Position numbers and translations under genes: made by a program. From contig NC_087386.1 of NCBI RefSeq assembly GCF_963675165.1, positions 2,296,169-2,360,168 on the forward strand: a stretch of 64,000 nucleotides of DNA. Reading direction: 5' to 3'. The notes below the pieces were generated by a model, which had not been told where the DNA came from, ran no database searches, and was given only the letters and a program-made list of their open reading frames with translations. Positions 12,240 through 23,006 of this stretch are shown piece by piece; positions within the stretch are counted from its first letter, which is position 1, and every line of letters begins with the position of its first letter. Source of the DNA: Halichondria panicea (taxonomy: Eukaryota; Porifera; Demospongiae; Suberitida; Halichondriidae).

Positions 12240-13428
12240 TCAGCCATTAGCCTCTGGCACACGAGAGTGGTCGACCAGCTTCCCCGCTTTGTCACTGAGA
12301 TCTGCAAGTGTGTGTGTGTGTGTGTGTGTGTGGGGGTGGGGGGGGGGGGTGAGTGGGTGTGTGGGGGGTGAGTGGGTGTGAGAGGAAGGACATTCTGTAC
12401 TATATATAACAGTGGTAGCAACACTGAATTGAAACAGTACACACACAAGAAACTGCAAGTGCTGGTGTTGCCCAGCTGTGCATGTCCAATGCTGACACAG
12501 GAAAAAAGCATGACCTTATAATTAAGTCTACAAAATATGGATGGCAGATATAAATACGTACCAAACTCAATGAAGTGGTACGGTCGACTGGCTTTGTGTA
12601 CATCGTTGCCATGTTGCTCACTGAAGTCTTTGTGTAGATTCTCGAGGTAGTTAAAGGCCAGCTTGGCAGGATAGGTGAGGTCACACAGGGCGAGGTAGCA
12701 TATCCCCTCCTCAAGGATGTAGCTGTGTGGGGGGTCCATGTTAGTGTGTGTGCTTCAAGCTCAAAGTCATCGCCCCTCATCCACCATTAAACTGGAGTAT
12801 AATATCACCAACCAAGTTCCAACTATTCTTAGACTACATGTACACTGGTAGTTCCTTGTTAGACAATCACTATAGAGGGACCTATGTATAACACACACCA
12901 CTTACAATGTGTATGGTACAGTTAAGCAAATGCTCACAAACAAAAGGCCATCCATTGCATCAGTTTATACCATGACAGAGCACCAATCATCATACACACC
13001 ACGAGGCAATAATGACATTCACAGGAGAGTGCTTACTGGAACACCATACGACCCGGGTCACACTCGATTGAGCATCGAGGGGGGCTGACTGACGACAGCT
13101 TGCGGAATATCTGCTTGGCCTTGGGTTGGTATTCAGCATAATCCCGGCCAGACTGCAGAGGGAGAATGCAACAATTCAGTTAATTCAAGCTGTTAAAGAT
13201 AGCACACACTACACATGTATTATTCTAGCAAGGTTCTCTTTATATGTCTACAGAATCATGACTTGACAACTATTCATGTCACTGAGCTGCATACAGTACA
13301 GTGTCCTGATGGGACCAATGCAGACTGTACTGTATTATCTACTGTAGCTCCTCTACCTCTTCATTGACAATGGATGCTGACAGAGGTAGTCCATCACTGG
13401 CTCTGGCAATTAGTGTCAGGTGGGCCAT
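12240..13428 (-). pseudogene. SEC22B: SEC22-like longin-domain gene, copy 1 (SNARE/TM exons missing)
   Basis: SEC22 is an R-SNARE of ER-Golgi vesicles with a longin domain, a SNARE motif and a C-terminal anchor. Minus-strand exons are 13,428-13,357 (MAHLTLIARASDGLPLSAS), 13,152-13,037 (SGRDYAEYQPKAKQIFRKL) and 12,722-12,562 (YILEEGICYLALCD, then RPYHFIEF). Splice phases agree (0, 2, 1). These cover the longin domain of a SEC22B-type protein. A possible fourth exon, 12,301-12,240, gives only DLSDKAGKLVDHSR, like a SNARE fragment, then a stop. The rest of the SNARE helix and the membrane anchor are absent. It is either a remnant or an unusual soluble longin protein. Confidence 0.7.
12302..12385. 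repeat. GT/G-rich microsatellite
   Basis: (gt)n followed by g-runs next to the acceptor of the last SEC22-like exon. Length and composition differ between units 1 and 2, and it is deleted in unit 3. Confidence 0.75.
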
Positions 13429-13643
13429 TGTTCCTGAGCTCTTCTTTCTTCAGTGCTTCTTCTTCTGATACGTACGTACTTGCTTTAGTATGTTCTGTGC
13501 TCTATTTGGAACAATAATTATGTGTCCTTTGAACCCTTTCTTTATTGAACAATGTGTGTGTTGCTACAAGCCCCACCCCCTCATGCCTCTAGCCACCCAC
13601 AAAGAAATATAAGGGGCGTTCCAGATCAGACCTTTCTCTTGAA
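13429..13643. promoter_or_regulatory. Probable bidirectional promoter between SEC22-like and Roc/Death gene B
   Basis: Divergent start codons lie only about 215 bp apart. The spacer contains a TATA-like aaatataagg on the gene B side at about 13,605. The arrangement and most of the sequence are the same in units 2 and 3. Promoter function is inferred from the head-to-head layout. Confidence 0.5.
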
Positions 13644-16600
13644 ATGGCTGAATCTACAACACTGAATGCGCTATGCTGCTAGTTCCCCACAGTTGATGGA
13701 GGATGGACTCACTGCTGTGGATAGGGTATGATATTCACATGATAGATAGATACTCAATGATCAGTGCATTCTCCTAGTGCCTAGATGTACTTGTTGACCA
13801 CCCATAAACACACTTGGCATCATTCATTCATCACAGTATAGTGCCTACACTCTACCCTGTCAGTGTGAGGTGTTTTATCTCATGTTGTTTCTCTCCACAT
13901 GTACCACTCTCTCTGGATGGACAACAGGAATGGATTAAGGTACGTATTTAGTATGATCACATTCTACCAAGCTGACATGCTTGTGCTCTGAGCACTCGTT
14001 GTTAGGAGGTAGACAGTGTAAAGAAGAGCACATACGGATAACTGAATGTGATACTATTGCTTAATTGAGACAAGTAGATCTACTCGTATAGTAGTACCTG
14101 AAAGTATGCATGGTTAATCAAGTGTTTCAGTCTGCATGTTTGGCTGTCCACAATTGTTTCCCCTCCCCTGTGTCATGAAATCACCAGTGTACTGTATCAC
14201 TGCACTAATGTTCTCTTCCTTCCATTTCATGCATCTCCACCTCACCTTTGACTGACCCTCTGAAACAACAGCTTGTAAGTTGGTGTGTGTTGTCAGAGTA
14301 TTTAGTGTCTGTTGCATATTCTGTGATGTTTCTACTTCCCCATTATTACTCTTGTGTGTGTGCAGTGCCATAGTGTTATATAGGGAAATATTTAATATGA
14401 TCACATTCAACCTCGTAATCATTCATTTACTATCTTCCCACTGTTTGCCCTGTGGACTCTCCCTCTCTGGATCAACAGTATGTAAGTTGTGTTTGCACAT
14501 GCACACTCATTTTAATGGTTACTATAGGAACTCGTAAATTGTATTTTGTCTCTTTTCATAATTATTGCCAACTTGGTATTAGCCGAGGCCCACACAACTT
14601 ATTAGGTTGTAGTTTTAATATTCGTAGAATATACACCTAAGTTCATTAGTTGGTACGTACATTATCGTGTTTGTCTCTTCCCATGCACACACACTCATTC
14701 CTATGTTGGACCACACACTGATTTGGACTATTGTAGGAGGTGAGCTTCTTACGAGTACTCAATGTCCACACACTAAAATGGTTCAGCTGCAATGTGTACG
14801 GATGTACTGGTTACCTAGCATCATTAGCGTGTGTCCCTTGTCCTCTAGAGCTGACCCTCTCCCTCGTATAGGGTAGACCACGGCTTTAAACTTGTTCAAT
14901 TCGTAATCCCATTTTACGGGCACAAGTTCGAAATACCACCATTGTGTACATTGTGTACATGTAAATTTGTGTTTATGTAAATTCCCCAACCAATTAAGTG
15001 CCTACTGAACCTAAAACTTGTTGCCTATTTCTCAATATTTCCCCAACTTTTTTAGAGCTTTTCTATACCAGGTCTAGCCACTTGTTGCTGTGTGTAGTCA
15101 GTCCCATACACACCAGCGTTCAACTGATCTGATGTCTTGTATATGTGTTAAGATTAAATCTCACCCTCACATGTACCATTTGATGTGTCTCAGGATGCCA
15201 TTGAGGTATGTTGTGATTGTGTGTGTGTCTCATGAAGTGCAGGTGTTGTATTGTACGACAAACAAATCATATGTATCAAAGTTGTACATGTAAGATGCTT
15301 GTTGTACCGTTTACCGTCCCTTCCACTGACCCACCCACTGACCCTTCCATTATCTGCTATTGCTAGTACTGAGTACCTGTGTGTGTACTAGCCAGTGTGT
15401 GTACTACCAGTGTTCATATCAGTCTCTCCTCACATGTACCCTCTGTGGACTGTTACTCAACAACAGCGCGTGAGTTTATTGCATGTACATATAATGGCGT
15501 ACTAGGCTGACTTGTATACATGTACTACTGCATGAAGGCAGAAAGAATAACTTGCGTGACTATATTTAGGATTAGTACGTACTGAAAGTTTCATGCTGTA
15601 CAGACGTGTACTTGCAATAATTGATGTATACATGTGTGAATGCATTCGTGTATTTGAAAATGTTCATTTCTCTACATGTCCGTGTCCTACTGCTTGTTAA
15701 TGTGACTACTGCTAATGATTACTGGAACAACAGTGGGTAAGTTACAGTATGCAGACATGTATGAATGCACTCACTGCTCCTACCATCATCCCCCTCTCTC
15801 TGTTTCCATGTGTGTCTTACGCTGGTGTCTCATTGGACTAAACAGAAGGTGAGCGGGACACTGCACTGACTTGTGACTGTACTTGTGTCAGTAATGTTTG
15901 AGTTGCATGAGTACATGTGTATTGGCATTCATAGTGTACAGGTTTGTGATTATATTCTTTTCTCTCTCCCTACATTTCCATGGTTACTGAATATCTGGAA
16001 CGATAGAAAGTGAGTCAAACAATGTTGGCAAAAATATACCGTACACCTCATGATATGTGCATTCAGTTTGTAATAGTCTCATATCCTTCCTTACCTGACT
16101 CTAGTAGCTATATAATACTGGTTGCTCCTATACACAACTCATAATGTGTGACCACAAACACACAGTCTAACTTCTCTTGTCTTGTTCACCTTGTCCAGGA
16201 TAAGGCTAGGTATGAGAGGGAACTGAAGCATCATGAGACGGTGAGTGTTGACAGTTGCACTTACTACTCTCGTGGTAAGAGTGGTACACGTAGTCTAGCA
16301 GAACGACTATGTGTGTACATGTACTGTCCATTGTATGATGAATGTTTGCTTTTTGTCTACCTTTGTGTATGCTTTATATGTCCACTTTTACTGTTTGACT
16401 GTGTGAGGTTATACCGTATAGCGGGTAAATATAATAATTTTTATTATTATGATATTCTCGCCAAGGTTGGTGGTTGCTGATTTTGATAATTTGTACATTT
16501 GTATCAGCTGCATGTTCTATTTAGTGGAATGCTCATTCAGTCGTATATAAAGTTTATAATGATATTTTTACTCCCCCAGAGAAGAGCTGCCCTCCAACAG

Positions 16601-19600
16601 AGACTGTCTGGTGACATCACTGACCAGGACCGGAGACAACTGCAGGGAGAGCTGGAGGAGGTGGAGAGGGGGATCAAGAAGTGTGTCTCAGAGATACAAG
16701 GATGTGAGGGGAGGATACCTATCCATGAGAATGCTATTGCTGAGACACGAGGACGAGGAGAGGAGAGGCAGAGAAAGGAAGGTGAGGGGAGCAAGGAACT
16801 TTATAGTACAGTGAGTGTTGATGCTCATAGTTGCAATCACTCGTACCTGCGCAACTTACATGTAGTGTGTTATTAGTAGACTGTACCTACAGCTGTTGTG
16901 AGGTCCTCATACTTTATATAATCGTGTTATTGCAAAAGCGCTGGCTCCACCCACAACCTTTTCGTTCGCCTATCACATGTGTTGTGTTGCTAGGCAACTG
17001 CCCCTGATTGTGCACACTACAGTGTACTAGAGCATTGTTCCTGTTACTACTCTACACACTGTGGTGGTATGGATATGGTTTATTGGACTTTATTAATACC
17101 AACTTTCAATGATTTGGGTTCGTGACGTTGTACTGTGTTACTTAATTATGACATCATCATGTTAATTCAAGCATAGCACATTCCTGTAGTGATCAGCCAC
17201 ATCATTATTACCCAGTACATGTATTCCCTGTCATTGGTGGGTCACCCACTTAGCAAGCTTTAAAGGTTTACGATTTAAAGGTGGTTATGTTCAGCTGCTT
17301 CATGTCCTTCATTTCCACTGGCACTTCATTGGCTTCTTACATATACGCACAGCTGCTGTGTCCAGTTAGATCTATTTTAAAGCAGTTACCGTATATACCG
17401 CAAAATTTTCGAGGGGCTATATTTTCGCTGATTTCATGGGTTAGCAATCCACGAAAATTGTACCAATTATCTGCTATAACATGCAAAGATTAAAGCGTGG
17501 CTTCTGGTAAGCGGTCAACCCACAAACAGTGCAACGAAATGCTTTAGAGGTCATTCCACGAAATATAAGTGCCTCGAAAATTTCGCACTATAAGGTATTA
17601 TGTACATGTATATATCATACGTATGTAATCATGTTCTTATCAACTATTTGCTCCACCCACCACCTTTTTAAGCTTGCGTTGCTAGGCAACTGACTGTATT
17701 GTACAGTTTAGGCAGACTAGCAATCATTTTATGAGCCCGAGGGCGAGTTGCATAAAACATGATGCTATTGTTATGTGTTTTATACCTCACCAAATTATGC
17801 TTTAAGGCGACGTGATCGGACTGTATGACATTTATACATACTTGTTGCCTTTATATTGTTTACATGTTTTCCAGACCTCAATGTAATGTTCATTCCATTG
17901 TTCATTCCCCCACCCACTCACAACCACCATCCTTTTAATTATGTGTTTTGCTTCATATCCATTGGGTTGTGGGGCGTACCCTCTACTGTGCTTACTACAT
18001 GTGTACTTAATAGTGACATCCATGAATGCAAGCATAGCACATTCCTGCATGTAATGATCGGTTTAATCACATGCATCATAATTATGGTGACATCATAATA
18101 ATAGTCCATCTTGTCACCCAGCTCTGAAGTATTGCATAGTTAACATTCCTAACACCACATACACACGTCTTGTTTAGAATCGAAGCGGTTGTTTGATGAG
18201 GGGATGAAGCACGGACACGTCTTGGTCAACATTGTCAACATGCTCGTGTTTGGACCGGCGGGAACAGGGAAGACCAACCTCAAGCACCTGCTAACTGACA
18301 AGCCCCCTCCACTACAGCGTGACAGCACTCCTTGTATGGAAAAGCCAGTACGCATTCGACCCGTGTCCAACACGAAATTCAAGTCAACTGGAAGAGGCTG
18401 GGAAGAGATGTCTCAGCCAAAGCTGCGCAAGCTACTTGCTCAAATCATCGCTAAGTTACCAAAAGAAAGTGCCGATCCATCCACCGCATCAAGGGTTGCC
18501 GAGAGCTTGAAGAAGATGACCACAACCGAGTTAATTTCGGGTCCCGATTCTGATTCAGATGATTCATATTTTAGTTGCAATGAGTACCTTTCTGATTCCC
18601 AATCCAGCAACGATTCTGATGGACTTTTCGACTCCGATGAACTTTCTGGCTCTGCAAGAATGTTGGACGAAGCCATCGATGAAGTGATAGCGAGTGTAGT
18701 GAGTGGTGTGGCAGAAGAGCTGAAGCCAGCCACACAGGGAACTGACCAACTGTCGAGCAGTGACCAGCAAGAAGGAGAACTGTTCGATTCCAACTGGGTG
18801 TATGTTACCGACTGCGGCGGCCAGCCGCAATTCCACGACATCAGCCCTCTCTTCATCAAGCACATTTCGGTGGCGTTGATAGTCCTGCGTTTGATTGACG
18901 AACTCTCCAGTTTCCCTTCTGACGAGTACTACAAGGATGGGCAGCTTGTTGGTAGTCCTTGTGCATCTCACATGACCCTTGGGGAGACACTTCAGAGTCT
19001 CATTCGATCCATTGAGTCCCATACCTCACAAGACAAGAAGCCGAAGATGATCTTTGTGGGCACATTCTTTGATCAGCTGAAAAGCTCGGATACACTTATC
19101 GAGAGGAATCAAGAGATTCTCGACATGCTGCCACCCGATATCAAGAAGCTATTGGTGTACGAAAATCTTGGATTGAACAATCTGATTTTTGGTCTCAACA
19201 CAATCAGCCGAGAAGAAGATTCACTGGCCACTGCCAATAGGATTAGAATTGCTATTGAGCGCTCTATTCCGCTACAAGTCAAAATGCCCATCTGGTGGTC
19301 CTTCTTGGATTCACTTCTCCAGAGTTTGTCTGCCAGTCTCGAGCGAGGTGTACTAGGCATTGAAGAATGTCTCCAATTAGCCACTCGATTTGGTTATTTG
19401 CTCCAAGATCTTGAAGCTGCTCTGGTCTTCTTTGACAACGTGTGTATAGCGCACTACTATCCCTCCATTCTCCCCAACACAGTGTTTGTGGATGCCCAGA
19501 TTCCACTAGACAAGATCACCGAGCTCTCACAGCACGCCATTTTTCTGAGGAATGCACACTCTACTATTAGCCCAGGAGGGACAGGCGCCGAATGGAAGAG

Positions 19601-20894
19601 ATTTCGAGACGAGGGCATAATCACTTTAAAGTTTCTACGATTCTTTAAGAAGCATTACGTTGAAGGCATCTTTTCTCCAGAAGATATGCTGTTGATCATG
19701 AAATATCTTCTCGTGATTGCTCCCATTCCTCTAGTGGAAGCCACTATCCACCAAGCCGAGTTCTTCATGCCATCTCTACTCACATCGATCCCACCTGCTG
19801 AGCTAGACAAAATCCGTTCCTCCTTCACAATATCACCCTTCGCTATCTACTTTCGTAGTGGGTGTATTCGCTCTGGGGTATTTTGCTGTCTAGTTGTGGA
19901 CGTGATCAAGAGGCTGGGCTGGAAAGTGTTGCTTCCTTCAGGAGAAGCAAGCATTTTAGCTAAAAATTGCATTCAGCTTGAAATCCCCAATCTCCCGTGC
20001 ACCGTGGCTCTGATCGACTCCTTCTCGTATCTTGAAGTGTATATCGATGTGCTTTTTGCTCTTCGCAAACAAGTATGCCCTACAATTCGAAACGAAATTT
20101 TGATCAGCATTAAATCGTCGTGTGAAATGTTGCATTACAACAACGACATACCCAAGACAGCCATCTTTTGCCCATGCAGCAAGAAAAGCACTGGAAGCAT
20201 CCGCAAATTGCACCTTGCTGATGTGAGCGAACGAAATGGCTGTAAGTTTTGGAAGTGCTCCCTTCAGACACGTGTGTGGGGAGAGCTCAGTGATGAAGAT
20301 AGAATCTGGCTGGACGATAGCGAAGGTTCTGGTGAGTACAGTGATTTTTAATATTAAAATTTATATTTTGTTTTCCCCTCAATTAGATGTATCATCCTCT
20401 GTTGCGAGTGATATGTGTACAAAAAAGACACTGAGTAACCAGCAGCAACAATCTGGTAAGCACATGCATGGCAAGTATTAGAGTGTCGTATAGTTTCATT
20501 TTAGATATTATCTGATATTGAATTTCATGTTTTTTCTTTAGGTAAATTGCAATCATCCTCTGTAATCGAAGATGTGTGCAGGAAGACTGGAGTGACTGAT
20601 CAACAGCTCGATCAAGAAATCCCTGAGAGTGAAATCTACTGTGTAGCTAAACACATTGAGATGACACCCGGCTTGCTTGAAAGACTCAAACTCAATACTG
20701 CTGAAAAAAGCGATGCTACTCAAAAGAGAAACAATGAAGGCAATCAAGCTGGAGTGGCTCATGCGTTGAGTGTGTGGCGAAGTGTGAATCCTTACAGAGC
20801 TACCTTCAGGGCCTTGGTGGAAATTGCCATAGGACTGAGAAGAGGAGACACTGCTACAGACATTTGTAGATTCATTGTAAAGAATACGAGTTAA
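13644..20894 (+). CDS. Microexon-coiled coil-Roc-COR-Death gene B
   Basis: The start exon is 13,644-13,725. A 7-bp insertion relative to copies C and D stops the first frame after MAESTTLNALCC, but creates an in-frame ATG at 13,666 (MRYAASSPQL). Then come microexons at 13,928-13,939, 14,272-14,274, 14,479-14,481, 14,737-14,739, 15,194-15,205, 15,467-15,469, 15,734-15,736, 15,846-15,848, 16,007-16,009 and 16,199-16,240. The coiled-coil exon is 16,580-16,781, the GTPase exon 18,178-20,331, the linker 20,387-20,455 and the last exon 20,542-20,894. From ATG 13,666 this is 975 codons including stop, fully in frame. The coiled-coil exon ends in phase 1 and the GTPase exon starts with the two missing bases, which ties the 5' exons to the GTPase. 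P-loop GPAGTGKT and DCGGQPQF are kept. Only one Death domain remains, fused in one exon to the linker; the ALTIDDLQ domain is lost. Confidence 0.75.
13928..16240 (+). other. Microexon array of gene B (12, 3, 3, 3, 12, 3, 3, 3, 3, 42 nt)
   Basis: Ten phase-0 exons between introns of about 110-450 bp. Each has a pyrimidine-rich upstream tract, a CAG or TAG acceptor (often AACAG) and a GTAAGT/GTGAGT-type donor. Exon sequences in order: GAATGGATTAAG, CTT, TAT, GAG, GATGCCATTGAG, CGC, TGG, AAG, AAA, then a 42-nt exon beginning GATAAGGCTAGG. Translation of the first nine is EWIK-L-Y-E-DAIE-R-W-K-K. With the 42-nt exon (DKARYERELKHHET) this forms a continuous charged amphipathic helix. The introns hold no other clear coding signal. 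Confidence 0.75.
16811..17237. other. Intronic region at the unit 1/unit 2 boundary
   Basis: Start of the about 1.4-kb intron between the coiled-coil and GTPase exons of gene B. No coding signal. A second potential donor (ACA|gtgagtg at 16,810/16,811) gives a longer, phase-0 form of the coiled-coil exon. The unit boundary falls inside this intron. Confidence 0.55.
17391..17600. mobile_element. MITE-like inverted repeat in gene B intron
   Basis: The left part reads accgtatataccgcaaaatt then ttcgaggggc. The right part reads cctcgaaaatttcgcactat then aaggt. These are imperfect inverted ends about 200 bp apart. The same element is in unit 3 (34,385-34,595) and is absent from units 1 and 4, where the foldback element occupies this region. 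Confidence 0.6.
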
Positions 20895-21331
20895 ACTGAC
20901 TGAAACTGAATTTTTTTAAATGTCTTGTTTTTATTGATGCTGTGTGTCTGCAATGCTCTTTTCTGGGCACATTACATGTATTATGGTGGCATATATTGCA
21001 CTCAGCCCTCGGGCGCCATCTCTGTGAAAAGTTGAACTGAGCATGCGCAGTATGAATTTAGCAACACACATGCAGTGAGTCGGAGTTCAAAGGTCAAATA
21101 CAGCCGCTAAGTCCAAAGTGCAGCTGTATAGAATAAAACCGTAAAATCGTGGTCTTGAAATATTGAAATCCAACCTTGAAGACAAAGAGACTCTCTACTT
21201 TGTTTATTTTTCCTCCTACTATGAACAGGTTATAGCTGACAGGGTGAGTTGCAATATAATACTTATCAAATGAGTGTACAGTGCAGCACATAGAGCTAGT
21301 CTAAAGTAGAACCATTGTACAGATAGTGACA
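20895..21331. other. Intergenic spacer between gene B and EDEM3 copy 2
   Basis: No coding signal. Corresponds to 4,883-5,262 of unit 1, with small indels. Confidence 0.6.
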
Positions 21332-22842
21332 ATGGTATTGTACGTGTGGGGAGTGGTGATTGTGTGCTCCCTACTACTCACTCATCACAATGGCGCACTA
21401 TCAATGGGCCCCACTGAAAAAAAACACTACAAGTAAGTGTGTGTGTGTACACATTACCCTAGTCCTAGTAGTAGTCTAGAGGTTCCCATACTGGCCTTAT
21501 TGTGTACCTACCTCAGCCTTTATTGTGTGGGAGGAATTTTGGTTTGTATGATTTGATTTTAATATTTTGGTTTCCAGGGACAAGGTTCTGGAGATGTTCA
21601 ATCATGCCTACCGTTCATACATGGTGAGCCTATCACGTGACGTGTCTATCTAATCACATGACTCTGATTTACGCTGCTGACAGGACTTTGCATATCCTGC
21701 TGATGAGTTGATGCCACTGACGTGTAAGGGGCGTGTCTGGGGGTGGAGCAAGGACGAGGGGACATTGACTTTACCCTGGGCAGGTTCTCCCTCACTCTCA
21801 TAGACACACTGGACACTCTGGCTGTGAGTCAAGTATATATATATAGTGTGTGTGTGGTCAGGGCAACCACATCCCCTGAGGCCCTATTGGAGGAGAAGCT
21901 ATGTAACTTATTTAGAAGCCATTACCATGAATTAAGTAGCTACTGTGTTTGTTTGGAGATGGTTTCCTGTATTGAATAGTTAATATAGATGCTTCCACCA
22001 GAGGCTCCTCTCTTACCTTGACTTCCTTCCCCTATATCTGAATCAGTACAATACACTATATGAGAGGAAGCTGTACTCTAACTGTACTGTACATGGTAGC
22101 CTGTTACTATTAAAGGGGCAGGAGCAATCTCCCCCTCCACCAATGTACATGTGTTTGTCCCCTCAGGTAATTGGTTCGGTTGATGAGTTTTCCTCGGCTG
22201 TACAAAAAGTCATGACAGACATTAGCTTCGACAGTGACTTGGTGGTATCAGTGTTTGAGACCAACATACGTGTGCTAGGTGGTTTACTGGGAGGTCACTT
22301 TGCTGCCCTGGCTCTCAAAGAGAAGGGCTACCATCAGCTGGCTTGGTATGATGGGGGGCTGCTCAGAATGGCAGTGGAAGTGGGGAACAGACTACTGCCT
22401 GCTTTCAACACCACCACAGGTCTCCCCTATCCAAAGGTGACTGCTCTGTACTCTGAAAAATAGCCAACAGAAAATGCAGTTCAAAATGTTATACCAAATT
22501 TGAAACTGGTCTTAGTCCTAAGTGTACAGTATGTCATGTGGATAATACAACCTGTACATATGTAGAAAGTGCTTTATTATAGATAGGCAAATCTCTGTTG
22601 CAAGTGCACTGCAATCCACTGTACTGTGCAAAATTGCCAACAGAAAATACAGTCCATTCTGTACTAAAATTGAAACTTGTAGATAATACAACCGTTACAT
22701 GTGCTGTATTATATTGTGCCTCTCCTCAGATCAACCTTCGCCACGGTATGGGCTACCCTAACATGGAGAAGACAACGTGCACGGCATGTGCTGGGTCCAT
22801 GATCCTTGAGTTTGCTGCCCTCAGTAGACTAACAGGTGCAGT

Positions 22843-23006
<164 letters not shown>

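Larger units (their letters stand above)
11004..12242 (-). pseudogene. SRD5A3: SRD5A3-like polyprenal reductase remnant, copy 1
   Basis: Membrane-bound 5-alpha-reductase family involved in making dolichol for N-glycosylation. Visible pieces in minus-strand order: an N-terminal exon near 12,240 (MADQLMQHVSISWLLWIG) that lost about 120 bp; a transmembrane exon 11,848-11,980 (RWFTHFYVWGVVWNY); and an exon from 11,288 with AYTHQYRCHVILAQLR. The last matches the family's HQYKCH segment. A possible 43-bp intron (11,131-11,173) leads to KFEDYPNN, which resembles the family's extreme C-terminus. The RRLFECL segment kept in unit 3 is deleted here. The catalytic stretch between HQYRCH and the C-terminus, normally about 60 residues, is absent. 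Two inverted-repeat elements sit between the exons. A decayed copy is the best reading. Confidence 0.7.
1..17237. repeat. Tandem segmental duplication, unit 1
   Basis: First of three full-length direct copies. The opening motif tgggtcacccacttagcaag recurs at 17,238 and 34,233, giving spacings of about 17.2 and 17.0 kb. Gene order inside is Roc/Death 3' exons, EDEM3, SRD5A3-like (-), SEC22-like (-), then the 5' exons of the next Roc/Death gene. Compared with units 2 and 3 it lacks the insertions at 30,349 and 32,293 and keeps three EDEM3 exons the others lost. It carries a foldback element at 95-653 that only unit 4 shares. The left edge of the window coincides with the motif, so the array may continue to the left. 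Confidence 0.93.

Noticed and set aside
12131..12739. 202-residue minus-strand frame running from SEC22-like exon 3 through to the SRD5A3-like start
   Set aside because: It reads through a clear splice donor and a GT microsatellite; only the first part is homologous to SEC22.
14001..14012. A further possible 3-nt exon (ttgttag GAG gtagac), present in all units
   Set aside because: The donor gtagac is weak, the upstream tract is poor in pyrimidines, and adding Glu would break the hydrophobic spacing of the joined helix. Left out, but transcripts could overturn this.
15097..15105. Possible microexon tgtgtag TCA gtccca
   Set aside because: Donor lacks a purine-rich GTRAGT match and the codon is invariant in all units; not convincing.
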